A stretch of 34,221 nt of DNA from Armatimonadota bacterium (GCA_013359125.1 JABWCR010000001.1:238183-272403), one strand, 5' to 3'; counted from the first letter of the stretch, positions 7,632-16,695 are shown. Numbers and translations are program-made. The notes: generated by a model from the sequence alone, not told the origin.

Positions 7632-9035
7632 ATGAAGCTTAGAATAACGTTTTTGGCTCTTGGGCTGCTCGCGGTATTTGTATCGACGGCGCAACCAGGC
7701 AAGCAAGAGAGCGTACTTCCGTTCGAGTACGTCCCCAACCGTTTGCTGCTCAAGTTTCGAGATTCAGCGCTGCCGACAGGTTGGCAGAACGGGAAGATCG
7801 TCAACGCCCATCCGTTGCTAGTGCAGCTCAATCCCAGCCGAGCGCAGGTCATGGACCTGATCGATGTCATCGTTCTCGATTTCGACCGGCCTGTCAGCGT
7901 CCCCAACCTAGTTCGATTTGTAGCCGGCCACCCGGACGTTGAGTTCGCAGAGCCGGACGGCATTGCTCGAATCGCGTGGACGCCTAACGATCCGAATTTC
8001 CTCAACAACAACCAATACGGCCCCCGCAAGATCGATGCAGAGCCCGCTTGGGACGTATGGAGAGGCGACGATAACTTCATCATCGCCATTCTGGATACGG
8101 GCGTGCAGTCGAACCACAGCGACCTTAACGGCAAGTTTGTCACAGGCTACAACTACATCGCCAATAATAGCAACGCCGAGGACGACCATGGCCACGGTAC
8201 GCACGTGGCCGGCATTGCATCGGCGAATACTAACAATGGCGTGCTGATGGCCGGCATCTGTCCAATGGGCAAGATCATGTCGGTCAAGGTGTGCAATTCG
8301 GGCGGAAGCTGCAGCTGGAACGGTATGGCCAGCGGCGTTACGTTCGCCATGGCCAACGGCGCCCACGTGATCAACATGAGCATTACCGGCTCGGGCGGAA
8401 GCGCAACCTTGGCGACGGCCCTGACTCTTGCGCACAACAATGGCGTGCTCACCATCGCGGCGGCCGGCAACAACGGCTCGTCCAGCAGCAACTTCTATCC
8501 GGCCAACTATCCCGAGGTGATCGCGGTCGCGGCCAGCAACAACACGCCCACCAATAATAAGTGGCAGTGGAGCAACTATGGCAACTGGGTGGATGTGGCC
8601 GCTCCGGGAGAGAACATATTCTCAACCTGGCGCTTCGACAGCACGAACTGGCTCAGTGGCACCTCGATGGCTTCCCCGCACGTTGCGGGCGCGGCTCTGT
8701 TGCTCTATTCGAAACTGGTCGAACTGCCCGCTCAGCGCAGCATGGCGACCGCCTTGCAGGTTCGGACGCTATTGGAGACGACGACCGATCCGGTCAACGA
8801 TACGCTCTTGGGGTCGTATGTGCGCACCGGAAAGATCAACCTGAACCGGGCGTTGCGCTCCATCTTGCTGGACGGCGACATCAACGGCGACGGTTGCGTC
8901 AACGACACCGACCTTGCGATCATTCTCGAAAGATTTGGTCAATCAGGTCCAAACCGAGCCGACCGTAACAGCGACGGTGTGGTAGACGACACGGACTTGG
9001 CGATCGTCCTGTCCCAGTTTGGCCAAGGCTGTTGA
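7632..9035 (+). CDS. Secreted subtilisin-like serine protease with dockerin-like C-terminus
   Basis: 467 residues. Order: signal peptide (1-~20), an I9-like propeptide region (~34-112, VPNRLLLKF...DVEFAEPDGIARI) and an S8 catalytic domain (~125-410). The triad is complete: D155 in AILDTGV, H188 in HGHGTHVAG, S345 in SGTSMASPHVAG; N280 is the oxyanion-hole Asn. The last 55 residues carry two calcium-loop repeats (DGDINGDGCVNDTDLAIIL and DRNSDGVVDDTDLAIVL), like dockerin type I duplications, ending SQFGQGC with a C-terminal Cys. It should be exported and self-processed. The tail may anchor it to a surface partner and differs from the PEP-CTERM anchors nearby. SD and start are strong. Confidence 0.95.
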   Translation: MKLRITFLALGLLAVFVSTAQPGKQESVLPFEYVPNRLLLKFRDSALPTGWQNGKIVNAHPLLVQLNPSRAQVMDLIDVIVLDFDRPVSVPNLVRFVAGHPDVEFAEPDGIARIAWTPNDPNFLNNNQYGPRKIDAEPAWDVWRGDDNFIIAILDTGVQSNHSDLNGKFVTGYNYIANNSNAEDDHGHGTHVAGIASANTNNGVLMAGICPMGKIMSVKVCNSGGSCSWNGMASGVTFAMANGAHVINMSITGSGGSATLATALTLAHNNGVLTIAAAGNNGSSSSNFYPANYPEVIAVAASNNTPTNNKWQWSNYGNWVDVAAPGENIFSTWRFDSTNWLSGTSMASPHVAGAALLLYSKLVELPAQRSMATALQVRTLLETTTDPVNDTLLGSYVRTGKINLNRALRSILLDGDINGDGCVNDTDLAIILERFGQSGPNRADRNSDGVVDDTDLAIVLSQFGQGC

Positions 9036-9039
9036 TCGA

Positions 9040-9068
9040 TAGCAGGCTCTCATCGCGAGAGCCTGCTA
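9040..9068. terminator. Strong hairpin terminator between convergent genes
   Basis: Perfect 12-base arms (TAGCAGGCTCTC at 9040-9051, its complement at 9057-9068) around a 5-base loop start 4 bases after the subtilase stop and include the stop codon of the facing gene. The T-tract is poor (CTTTGACTT on plus), but position and strength suit a bidirectional terminator. Confidence 0.7.
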
Positions 9069-9614
9069 CTTTGACTTCTCCAACTCCATCGAGAAAAACT
9101 TCTGAAACGGCTCGCCGGTGCGGGCGAACTCGCCGACTTCAATCCATCGTCCCTTTTCGTCTAGTTTGATCGTATATCGGACGTTGCCCGGGCCTGCTTT
9201 GAAACCCCAGACGATCGATTTGTCGCCTACTTCGATGTCGGAGTCTGCGGTCATTCCCTGCTGCGTGATCGATCGCATAATGTGCTTTTGCTTCGTCGTA
9301 TCGTACAAGATCATGCCGAGCGCATGGTGCACGACCAACTCCTCGCCGCCCTCTCCCTTGATGACGCCCTTTCCTTCCACAACCAGCGCAAGACCGTCCA
9401 GGCGCGATTCGACCACTTCAATTACGTCGGCCGTATGCTTCTCGCCTCCAGCCATCAGCATCTCGGCTTTGCCTTTCCATGTGCCGATCATAAAGGCCAG
9501 TTTCTTCATGGCCTCTTTCTGATTGCCTGCTGGGGGCTGGGCGACAGCGCTGCAATTAAGAGCAGCGAGCGCGACGAGAAGAGCGGCCTGCCATAGGGTC
9601 TTTGTCATCCTCAT
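9066..9614 (-). CDS. Secreted DUF1579-like hypothetical protein
   Basis: 182 residues with a signal peptide (MRMTKTLWQAALLVALAALNCSAVAQ). The mature part begins with MKKLAFMIGTWKGKAEMLM and continues in beta-rich repeats with conserved-looking Trp and Gly, like DUF1579-type or lipocalin-like barrels that open with an hxxGxW motif. No catalytic residues are evident. An ATG two codons downstream is an equally possible start; neither has a good SD. It is the last of four minus-strand genes, 45 bases after the preceding secreted hypothetical, and its stop lies inside the terminator hairpin. Confidence 0.65.
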   Translation of the reverse strand: MRMTKTLWQAALLVALAALNCSAVAQPPAGNQKEAMKKLAFMIGTWKGKAEMLMAGGEKHTADVIEVVESRLDGLALVVEGKGVIKGEGGEELVVHHALGMILYDTTKQKHIMRSITQQGMTADSDIEVGDKSIVWGFKAGPGNVRYTIKLDEKGRWIEVGEFARTGEPFQKFFSMELEKSK

Positions 9615-9659
9615 GGGATAACGTTCGACCTGGCAGGCCGCTTTCCTATTGGAGGTGTG

Positions 9660-10517
9660 TTAGTTTTGTGCGGCTCGTTGATTCTGCTGGAGTCGAGCGA
9701 CTGCCGAAGGGCCGGCAGGGTTGAGCAGGAGTTCGACCATTTCATCCGTAACCATCTCTTGGATTCGAGCGTTGCTCAACTGTTGCTGGGCCACGGTGAA
9801 GGTCGCGTTCTGCGCCTGTTGGGGCGTCATTCGTCGGATGTTGTTCAACTGCAGCATCGCATCGTTGCGAAGCTGCTCGACAACGCCTTGGACGCTTTGT
9901 CGGGCTTCGCGCTGCTGATCGCGGTTGCCCCCGCGGCCAGGCTGCCTCAAGTTGACGCCGGTTTGACGCTCGATCTGGCGCATCGATTGCCCCATCATTT
10001 GCCAAACGTATCGGTCGGATCGCCTTCGCCACTCCTCGTCCGAAATGCCGCGAATCTCTCGGATCATTTCGTTAGCCGACTCGCGACGCGAATCGGTGTA
10101 CCAGATGGACTGTGTCTGCTCGGGCCTGAGGATCGTCGCCAAGCGCGCAGCCTGATTGCGGATAAAGGTCTCGAACTCTTGATCGAGCGCCCTCAATCCG
10201 TTCTCAAGCGTCTGCACCTGTGCATTCAGATCGCCGGCAAGCGCGCTCCCGCGCCCGACAGAATCGTTGGCCGATCCGATCAGGCTCGCGTTCTTGTCGA
10301 TAAGGGCTTTGCGGGCCTCCTCATAGGTCGCCCGCTTCTCGACCGCGCCCTTGGTTATTCTTGCAAACTCTGCCAGCTGGCCCGAGTTGAGGTTCAGCGG
10401 CTGCATAATGCGGAGAGCGTCCAATTCGTACATCGCCAACTCGGCAGAATTGGACTGCTGTGCAACGGCGCCAATTACGGTTGCGGTTGTCAAAGCCGCC
10501 AAAGCAAATCTAATCAT
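9660..10517 (-). CDS. Exported helical Gln/Arg-rich hypothetical protein
   Basis: 285 residues from MIRFALAALTTATVIGAVAQQ, a signal peptide; GAGG lies upstream of this ATG. The mature protein is almost entirely helical and charged, with many Gln, Arg and Asn (for example RQPGRGGNRDQQREARQSVQ). The opening ALRIMQPLNLNSGQLAEFARI and the later LRPEQTQSIWY vaguely recall LTXXQ/Spy-type periplasmic chaperones, but similarity is too weak to assign function. It follows the Gfo/Idh gene by 78 bases on the same strand. Confidence 0.6.
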   Translation of the reverse strand: MIRFALAALTTATVIGAVAQQSNSAELAMYELDALRIMQPLNLNSGQLAEFARITKGAVEKRATYEEARKALIDKNASLIGSANDSVGRGSALAGDLNAQVQTLENGLRALDQEFETFIRNQAARLATILRPEQTQSIWYTDSRRESANEMIREIRGISDEEWRRRSDRYVWQMMGQSMRQIERQTGVNLRQPGRGGNRDQQREARQSVQGVVEQLRNDAMLQLNNIRRMTPQQAQNATFTVAQQQLSNARIQEMVTDEMVELLLNPAGPSAVARLQQNQRAAQN

Positions 10518-10595
10518 GAGAATGCCTCGCACAAAACTGAATTTACGTACTATCAAACGGTACGAATGAGGAGAACGAAGGTTCGGCGCTTTTGC

Positions 10596-11819
10596 CTAAA
10601 CGGTCCAATCGGAGCGAGGAATCTCAACGCGAGATCGAGCTGCCATCGCTTCGTTCGCGCGCAGCGCCGCGACGCACGCCTTAAGAGCCTCGGATGCGGG
10701 CACGAGCGGCTTCTCGCCCTGCTGGATGCAGCGGATAAACTGCGCAAGCTCCAGCCAGTAGGCGTTGCGGTTCTCGCCGTAGGCCAGCTCTTCCGGCTTG
10801 GCGTCGCTGCGCTTGGTCGGCCCGCCTTCGACCACGATCGCCTCGCGCCCGCCGACCTTCTCGCGCTGTGCGGCGTCCAGCCAGGTCAATTGCTCGGCCT
10901 TTGCCTCTCGGAACAGGTAGCCCTTTGATTCTTCGATAAAGCCGATGCTGCCTTTATCGCCAAAAACCCATTCGGAGTAAGAGTCGTGCGCGTTGCTGGT
11001 GATGGAACTGTAAAGAGCCCGCACGCCGTTGGGATACTCGAAGACGCACGAAACGTTGTCGAACGCCTCGCGACCGTCTTGCCAATAATCCACCCCGCCA
11101 AACCCGACCACGGCGGTCGGCGCAGAGCCTAAGAACCAGTTGAAGATGTCGATTTGATGGGATCCTAACTCGGCCATCAGACCGCCCGAATACTCATCAT
11201 AGAGCCGCCAGTTTAGACGCCGCTCCAGCGAGGCGTCAGGCACGGATCGCCGCCAGCTTCCGTTGCGATGCCAGACGGCTCTCAAGTGGGTAACGCGACC
11301 GACGGCGTCGGCCTTGACCCCGTTTCGGGCCTTTTGATAGATCGGGTTGTGCCTTCGCTGATGACCGATCATCAATGTTTTCCCGGTTGATGCCGCGGCA
11401 GCCGCCATCGCCTTAGCGTCTTGTACCGTTTTGGCCATCATCTTCTCGCACAGCGCGTGTTTGCCCGCCCGCAGGGCAGCGATCGTCATCTGGGCATGAA
11501 GATGAAGCGGCGTCGCGATCACGACGCCCTCGATCGAGGCATCGTCCAATACGGCTCGATAGTCGCTGACGGCCTTGGCCGCGGGCGCGATTTTTCGACC
11601 GTTCTCCAGATGCGGCGCGTAATCGTCGCAAATCATGACGATGTCTGCGCCGGGCACGGTCGTCAGTTGGCGCAATAGGTTCGTCCCTTGGGCGCCCGTG
11701 CCGACCAGCGCGATCTTGGACTTGGGCTGAGCGTTAGCCTTAGAGGTGAGAACGCCAAACGAGACGAGGGCCGCGCCAATGGCCGATTGCCGCAAAAAGT
11801 CGCGCCGAGAGAGATCCAT
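10596..11819 (-). CDS. Gfo/Idh/MocA family oxidoreductase, Tat-exported
   Basis: 407 residues from ATG 11819 (a TTG one codon earlier is possible). The N-terminus is a twin-arginine signal (SRRDFLRQS, then a hydrophobic stretch to ~AKANAQ), followed by a Rossmann nucleotide-binding motif (KIALVGTGAQGTNLL) and the family's EKP position, here EKMMAKTVQDA. The rest is the alpha/beta dimer domain with GGLMAELGSHQIDIFNWFLG. Such proteins oxidise or reduce sugars or inositols with NAD(P). Tat export of a pre-folded cofactor-containing enzyme is known for this family; the substrate is unknown. It is 39 bases downstream of the HD-GYP regulator gene and near the sugar isomerase at 13.1 kb, which suggests carbohydrate metabolism. 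Confidence 0.9.
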   Translation of the reverse strand: MDLSRRDFLRQSAIGAALVSFGVLTSKANAQPKSKIALVGTGAQGTNLLRQLTTVPGADIVMICDDYAPHLENGRKIAPAAKAVSDYRAVLDDASIEGVVIATPLHLHAQMTIAALRAGKHALCEKMMAKTVQDAKAMAAAAASTGKTLMIGHQRRHNPIYQKARNGVKADAVGRVTHLRAVWHRNGSWRRSVPDASLERRLNWRLYDEYSGGLMAELGSHQIDIFNWFLGSAPTAVVGFGGVDYWQDGREAFDNVSCVFEYPNGVRALYSSITSNAHDSYSEWVFGDKGSIGFIEESKGYLFREAKAEQLTWLDAAQREKVGGREAIVVEGGPTKRSDAKPEELAYGENRNAYWLELAQFIRCIQQGEKPLVPASEALKACVAALRANEAMAARSRVEIPRSDWTV

Positions 11820-11858
11820 CAAGTAAAGAAGTTCGCCGCAATCGGCAAGGACTCCTGC

Positions 11859-12896
11859 CTAGGCCGCTCGCTTCTCTCGACCGTCCATAATGGCCGAGCG
11901 CACCTGTTCCCACTGTTCCACGGGAATCGAGAGGAACAACTTGACCACTTCGGGATCGAACTGAGCGCCGGCGCACTTTTCGATCTCGGCCTGCGCCTCT
12001 TCGATCGACCGTCCCTGGCGATACGGCCTGTCCGATGTGATCGCGTCCACGGTGTCGGATATGGAGAAGATGCGAGCGCCTAACGGGATCTCATCGCCCG
12101 ATAGCCCATACGGATAGCCCGCTCCGTCCCAGCGCTCGTGATGATGAAGCACGATCGGCGCGGCCGGACGCAGCATATCGACCTTCATGCACATGCGATA
12201 ACCGACAACCGGATGTTGCTTCATGATCACCCATTCTGCGTCGTCTAACGGGCCGGGCTTGTAGAGGATGTTGTCCGGCACACCGATCTTGCCGATGTCG
12301 TGCAAGAGAGCGCCTCGCTCGATGGCGGTCAGTTCGTCGCCCTCGATCCCCATCTGGCGAGCCATCAGCATCGTATAGGCCGCAACCCGTTCGCTATGGC
12401 CCTCCGTCTCCGTGTCCCGCGTATTCAGGGCGGCCAGCAGCGCTTCCATCGTCGCCCGGTAAGTCTTCTGGAGCTCCTCGTGCAACAGATCTTCGCGCTT
12501 GGTCTCCAGCGTTCGTCGCGTCAGATTCCGCTCGATCATGATCGGAATCTCTTGCACGTTGTAGGGCTTGGTGATAAAATCGGCCGCGCCTTCTTTCAGA
12601 GCCCGTCGCGCCATTTCGATGTTTCCAAAACCAGTGATCAGGATGACGGGCAGCCCCGGACGCTTGCGATTGATGTTCGCCAGTAGTTCAAAGCCGTTCA
12701 TACCCGGCATAAAGATGTCGCTGAGGACGATGTCGATCGGCTGGGAATCGATAAGGGTCAGGCCTTCTGCCGCGTTCGATGCGGCAAAGACTATGTACTT
12801 AGCGTCTTCAAGCACAAAGCGCATAGTCTCCCGCGCCAAGTCGTCGTCGTCTACGATCAGCACTCTGCGCTGTTGCGATTCGCTTATTGAAGACAT
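11859..12896 (-). CDS. Response regulator with HD-GYP phosphodiesterase domain
   Basis: 345 residues from MSSISESQQRRVLIVDDDD. The receiver domain (~10-125) has the acidic pocket D16-D18, phospho-acceptor D60 (VLSDIFMPGMNG), T88 and K110. A helical linker leads to an HD-GYP domain (~150-340) with HSERVAAY, HDIGKIGVPD (H199, D200), HHHERWDGAGYP (251-262) and SISDTVDAITSDRPYR. All expected metal ligands appear present, so it probably hydrolyses cyclic di-GMP under control of an unlinked histidine kinase. A frame 11 codons longer exists (MLYRYFEENSE), but neither start has a strong SD. Output targets are not evident from context. Confidence 0.93.
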   Translation of the reverse strand: MSSISESQQRRVLIVDDDDLARETMRFVLEDAKYIVFAASNAAEGLTLIDSQPIDIVLSDIFMPGMNGFELLANINRKRPGLPVILITGFGNIEMARRALKEGAADFITKPYNVQEIPIMIERNLTRRTLETKREDLLHEELQKTYRATMEALLAALNTRDTETEGHSERVAAYTMLMARQMGIEGDELTAIERGALLHDIGKIGVPDNILYKPGPLDDAEWVIMKQHPVVGYRMCMKVDMLRPAAPIVLHHHERWDGAGYPYGLSGDEIPLGARIFSISDTVDAITSDRPYRQGRSIEEAQAEIEKCAGAQFDPEVVKLFLSIPVEQWEQVRSAIMDGREKRAA

Positions 12897-13108
12897 CTCT
12901 GAGTTCTCTTCGAAGTATCTATAAAGCATTGACCGTGCCGCCTTCCTGGCAGGGCGCCGCCAGGCGCATGGCGCGTCAAGGCTCCATCCATCTGTTTATT
13001 ATTGGCCAGCCTGGGCAGACTGACCACATAGATGAGAGAAATCCCGTATATTTGGCGTCGATCAAAGGACTTGGATGCCAATCGGAGAAGATAAGATGCG
13101 TGGCAAAA

Positions 13109-13915
13109 ATGAAGCTCGCGGTCTACACCGTGATGATCGGACCGTCCAATGTGGAGGCCGCAGCCGACATGGTGGCCAACGCAGGCTATGACGGTATCGA
13201 GTGGCGCATCCATCCCGAATGGCACATTTCGCCCGCCGACCTTCCTCGCCATGCCAAGCAGTACGCGCAATTAGCCGAAGAGCGCGGCATCGCAACCAGC
13301 GGATTCTCGACCTACATTCCCATAAGCGATCTAAAGACTCTCGACGCCGTGTTCGCAGGCGCCGCCGAGATGGAGGCAATGGAGGTTCGGGTCAACGTGC
13401 CTCGATACGACGGCAAGAAGCCCTATCCGAGGCTGCTGGACGAGGCCAAGCGCGACCTGAAGGGCGTGGCCGACTTGGCAAAGAGGCACGGCATCAAAGC
13501 GACCGTAGAGATGCACCACGGCGGGATCATTATCGATTCGGCCTATTCGATGCGCCTGGTCGAGGGCTTTGACCCGGCACAAATCGGCGTCATCTACGAC
13601 CCGGGCAACATGGTGCACGAAGGCTTCGAGCGTTGGCAAATGGGCATGGAGCTTCTGGGCGATTACTTAGCCCGAGTGCACGTCAAGAACGCAAAGTGGG
13701 TCAGCGGGCCGAAGGATTCGCAGGGAATGGGTCGTTGGAAGGCCGAGTGGGCGCCTTTGGACGACGGCGTCGTGCATTGGGGCGACGTGATCAATGCGCT
13801 TAAAGCCGTCGGATACGAAGGCTGGCTGTCGCTAGAGGACTTTCATTCCGGTATGCCGGTCGATCGAAGGCTCAAGTCGGCTCAAGAACTTTTAACCCGC
13901 TTGATAAAAGATTGA
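13109..13915 (+). CDS. Sugar phosphate isomerase/epimerase (xylose isomerase-like TIM barrel)
   Basis: 268 residues from MKLAVYTVMIG. An in-frame GTG at 13100 sits 12 bases after GGAG (13084-13087) and is a possible alternative start. The fold is the xylose isomerase-like TIM barrel, with expected metal ligands E134 (ATVEMHHGG), D164 (VIYDPGNM), H191 (RVHVKNA) and E243 (LSLEDF). The family isomerises or epimerises sugars and inositols; the exact substrate cannot be read from sequence. The region before it holds a 6-base-arm palindrome (12945-12964) and no clear promoter. Its 3' end overlaps the convergent rmlD-like gene by 24 bases. Confidence 0.88.
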   Translation: MKLAVYTVMIGPSNVEAAADMVANAGYDGIEWRIHPEWHISPADLPRHAKQYAQLAEERGIATSGFSTYIPISDLKTLDAVFAGAAEMEAMEVRVNVPRYDGKKPYPRLLDEAKRDLKGVADLAKRHGIKATVEMHHGGIIIDSAYSMRLVEGFDPAQIGVIYDPGNMVHEGFERWQMGMELLGDYLARVHVKNAKWVSGPKDSQGMGRWKAEWAPLDDGVVHWGDVINALKAVGYEGWLSLEDFHSGMPVDRRLKSAQELLTRLIKD

Positions 13916-14734
13916 CGCCCAGTCGTCCATTGCATCCTGCCAAGGCCGCATGGGCGGCAAGCCGTTCCAACCGCTTCGATACGAGACGAGCGATGTATCG
14001 GTCGGTCTTTCGGCGGGCGTCGGCCAATCCGACTTTGAGATGCCGACAACCGTGTGCGTCAGGCCCATCGATTTGAACGCTTGCTCGGCAACCTCCTTCC
14101 ATGTTGCACGGCCATCGTTAACGATATGGAAGACGCCTCTCAACCGATTCTCCGCGATCTTGGCAATTTGGTTGGCAAGATCGACCGTGTAGGTCGGACT
14201 GCCCCACTTGTCGTCTACAAACCGCATGCGCTGTCCCTCTTGCGCCATCTGGATCGCGCGAGCCGCAAAGCACGGCCCCAAGCCGAACAGCCAAGCCGTG
14301 CGCACGATCGCCGCGTCGGGAAGGATGCGCTGGATCGCTCGCTCCGCTTCTAATTTCGATCGGCCATAGACATTGATCGGGTTGACGGCGTCGAACTCGT
14401 GATACGGCGCGCCCTTCTCGCCGTCAAAAACGTAGTCCGTCGAGACGGCGATCAAATGGCATTTTGCTCCTCGGCATGCGGTTGCGAGGTTCGCCCCGCC
14501 CTCGGCATTGATTCGAAAGGCGGCCTCGGGGTTCTGCTCGCACTCGTCAACCCGCGCCATCGCCGCACAGTGGATAACGACATCGGGCACTGAGGCTCGG
14601 ACGAAATCGATCGTCTGATCGGCATTGGCAACGTCAAGATCGGCGCGGCGCGGCGCCAAAACAGTGTGAGAATAGAGCGCGGCGACCGCTTCCTTCCCCA
14701 ACAAACCCGTGCCGCCCGTGACCAAGACTCTCAT
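13892..14734 (-). CDS. RmlD-like NAD(P)-dependent sugar reductase
   Basis: 280 residues, the usual size of dTDP-4-dehydrorhamnose reductase. The extended SDR features are all seen: glycine-rich TGGTGLLG (6-13), VSTDYVFDGEKG (~98-108) and catalytic YGRSK (Y123, K127), then the family's GSPTYTVDLA segment. It would make a dTDP-deoxysugar such as dTDP-L-rhamnose for surface glycans, although no rmlA, rmlB or rmlC is visible, so another SDR role (for example a methionine adenosyltransferase regulatory-like protein) is possible. It follows uppP by 4 bases. Its tail overlaps the convergent isomerase gene by 24 bases. Confidence 0.85.
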   Translation of the reverse strand: MRVLVTGGTGLLGKEAVAALYSHTVLAPRRADLDVANADQTIDFVRASVPDVVIHCAAMARVDECEQNPEAAFRINAEGGANLATACRGAKCHLIAVSTDYVFDGEKGAPYHEFDAVNPINVYGRSKLEAERAIQRILPDAAIVRTAWLFGLGPCFAARAIQMAQEGQRMRFVDDKWGSPTYTVDLANQIAKIAENRLRGVFHIVNDGRATWKEVAEQAFKSMGLTHTVVGISKSDWPTPAERPTDTSLVSYRSGWNGLPPMRPWQDAMDDWASIFYQAG

Positions 14735-14738
14735 CTGA

Positions 14739-15548
14739 CTACCAGAACTTTACCAGAGATGCGATGCCGACGATGGCGCGGTAAACGGTGAAGGGCAGGG
14801 TCGTCTTAGTTCGAAGATAGGCCAGCAAGAAAGCGATACAGGCCATCCCCACGATCATCGACGCCAAAGCGCCCGCAATCATCGGCGCGATCATGTCGTT
14901 CGGAATGCCCGCGTCCATCGCCTTTTTGAACGAAAAAACCGCCGCGGCCAAGGTGATCGGCACAGACATCAAGAACGAAAACCGCGCCGCCGCCTCGCGC
15001 TGAAGACCGAGGAACAGCCCCATTGTCAAAGTACTGCCCGAGCGCGAGACGCCCGGCATCAGCGCAAGCGCCTGCGCGCATCCAATGAGAATGGCATCCC
15101 AAAAACCCACTTTGCCGAGCGGTCGCTCCTTCTTTCCCAAATAGTCAGCCAGATACATCAGTAACCCAAAGCCGATCAGGAACGCGGCGATAATTTTGTT
15201 CTGTCCTCGGAAGACCGCCTCGATCTGATCGCTAAAGAACAGCCCGACCAACCCGGCCGGGATGCAGCCGAGTACGATCGCATACGCCATCTTCCGATCT
15301 GTCGATCTCGCAGGAGATCGGCTCAGCCCAGCTTGAAGGTAGGTCCACAAGTCCCGCCAAAAGTAGAGAATCAGGGCGCAGACCGTGCCTATGTGCAGCG
15401 CCAAATCGAACATCAGTTCGACTTCGGGCGACCCGGCGCTGATCCCGAACCACTCTCGCCCCAAAATCAAGTGGCCCGAGCTTGAGATCGGGAGAAACTC
15501 GGTCAAACCCTGAATCACGCCTAGAAAGAGGGCCTCGAGCAGGCTCAA
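14739..15548 (-). CDS. uppP: Undecaprenyl-diphosphatase
   Basis: 269 residues, polytopic membrane protein. Both signatures are intact: GLTEFLPISSSGHL (14-27, with E17) and LMPGVSRSGSTLTMGLFLGL. It dephosphorylates undecaprenyl diphosphate to recycle the lipid carrier for peptidoglycan and O-glycans, and can give bacitracin tolerance. The start is a TTG that overlaps the previous gene's TGA (TTGA). It is supported by GAGGTGA just upstream, so translation is probably coupled. The rmlD-like gene follows by 4 bases, consistent with a cell-envelope operon. Confidence 0.95.
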   Translation of the reverse strand: MSLLEALFLGVIQGLTEFLPISSSGHLILGREWFGISAGSPEVELMFDLALHIGTVCALILYFWRDLWTYLQAGLSRSPARSTDRKMAYAIVLGCIPAGLVGLFFSDQIEAVFRGQNKIIAAFLIGFGLLMYLADYLGKKERPLGKVGFWDAILIGCAQALALMPGVSRSGSTLTMGLFLGLQREAAARFSFLMSVPITLAAAVFSFKKAMDAGIPNDMIAPMIAGALASMIVGMACIAFLLAYLRTKTTLPFTVYRAIVGIASLVKFW

Positions 15549-16684
15549 GGCGTCACCTCGACAAACTCCTTAGGCCGATAGGTTTTGTTATACCAAAGCG
15601 CGACGTTGCGCGCGATCACAGCGACCGGAACCCCGAAAAACATCCCCATCAGGCCAAAGAACTTGCCGACCACCAGCAAGATCAAGATGACCATGGCCGG
15701 ATGAAGATCGACGCTGTCGCCGATAATTTTCGGCATGATCATCTTGTGCTCGATGAAGAACAGCACGGTGATGAAAATCGCCACGCCCACGGCGGTCGGC
15801 ACATCGGTTACGACCAGCGCCATCAACGTGATCGGTACGCCCGCCAGCGCCGAGCCGATGACCGGTATCGCCCGCGCAACGCCTGCGAACAGCGCCATGG
15901 TCAGCGCATAAGGCACCCCGAACAGCGCCAGGCCGATCCCCATCGCCACCCCGGCGATCACGCAGAGAATCAGTTGCCCGACGATGAAGGCCCGCATGAT
16001 GGCGTTGGTCTCGGTCGCAATCTTGGTAGCCAGCCGAACGTGCCGGCGCGGCACCATCAGCATAATCTCCTTCCTCAAACTCCGGCGAAGCAGGCGACTG
16101 TCGTAAACCAGATAGAAGATCAAAACGGGCGCAAGCAAGAGTTCGATCAGAAAGTTAAAATAGGCGCCCGTGCGCCGTCCGATGTTCTTCGTCCATTCCC
16201 CTATATTCCCAAAGAGCGATCCAACCGCTGTGCTCATCTCCTCCCGCTGCTTCTCCGCCCACTCCTGCGTTCCCTCAGGCAGCGACTTGTACCAATCGTC
16301 GTATGCGGCAGAAATGTCCTCGATAAACGCCTCGACCTTGGCTTGGTGCTTCGAAGAGTTGTCAATGAACTTCTTCGTTTCTTGCACGAACGGCGACACA
16401 AACGCGCGAGCCCCTAGAATTATGAGAACGACCAGACCGACGACGGCCAACAACGTAACAAACCCCCGCCAAATGAGAGGCGGAATCGAGGTCGGTTTGT
16501 AGCGGCAAACGGTATCGACGACAGGGCAGAGTATATAGGCGAACGCACCCGACACAAGCATCAATCCGGCCACGTGCAACGATTGCCACGCAACGTACAG
16601 CACGACCGCGATCAGCGCCAAGCGCACCAACAGCCAAAGAAGGCTGAATGCCCAGGGCTGTGGGACGCTCTCGGTCGGCTTCAC
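15545..16684 (-). CDS. AI-2E family transporter (PerM-like)
   Basis: 379 residues with about seven to eight hydrophobic segments in the AI-2E/PerM arrangement: two helices, a long soluble region (~85-170), then a cluster of helices. Late motifs such as FGVPYALTMALFAGVARAIPVIGSALAGVPI and FFIEHKMIMPKIIGDSVDLHPAMVI are characteristic. Members export small molecules or act in Na+/H+ exchange; calling it an autoinducer transporter would overreach. The start is GTG (MKPTESVPQPW). A TATAAT lies ~12 bases ahead, which would make the transcript nearly leaderless. The stop overlaps uppP. Confidence 0.9.
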   Translation of the reverse strand: MKPTESVPQPWAFSLLWLLVRLALIAVVLYVAWQSLHVAGLMLVSGAFAYILCPVVDTVCRYKPTSIPPLIWRGFVTLLAVVGLVVLIILGARAFVSPFVQETKKFIDNSSKHQAKVEAFIEDISAAYDDWYKSLPEGTQEWAEKQREEMSTAVGSLFGNIGEWTKNIGRRTGAYFNFLIELLLAPVLIFYLVYDSRLLRRSLRKEIMLMVPRRHVRLATKIATETNAIMRAFIVGQLILCVIAGVAMGIGLALFGVPYALTMALFAGVARAIPVIGSALAGVPITLMALVVTDVPTAVGVAIFITVLFFIEHKMIMPKIIGDSVDLHPAMVILILLVVGKFFGLMGMFFGVPVAVIARNVALWYNKTYRPKEFVEVTP

Positions 16685-16695
16685 GGTCGAGCGTG

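Noticed and set aside
9657-10928. Long plus-strand open frame opposite the secreted hypothetical and Gfo/Idh genes
   Set aside because: It spans two well-supported minus-strand genes and has no domain or SD support.
12887-13108. Upstream extension of the sugar isomerase reading frame
   Set aside because: The first 74 codons overlap the start region of the divergent HD-GYP gene, lack a sugar-isomerase-like sequence, and the family normally starts at MKLAVYT; GTG 13100 is the only plausible alternative.
15482-16417. Plus-strand open frame opposite the transporter and uppP
   Set aside because: Composition (His/Arg/Gln-rich) is a codon shadow of membrane proteins on the other strand.
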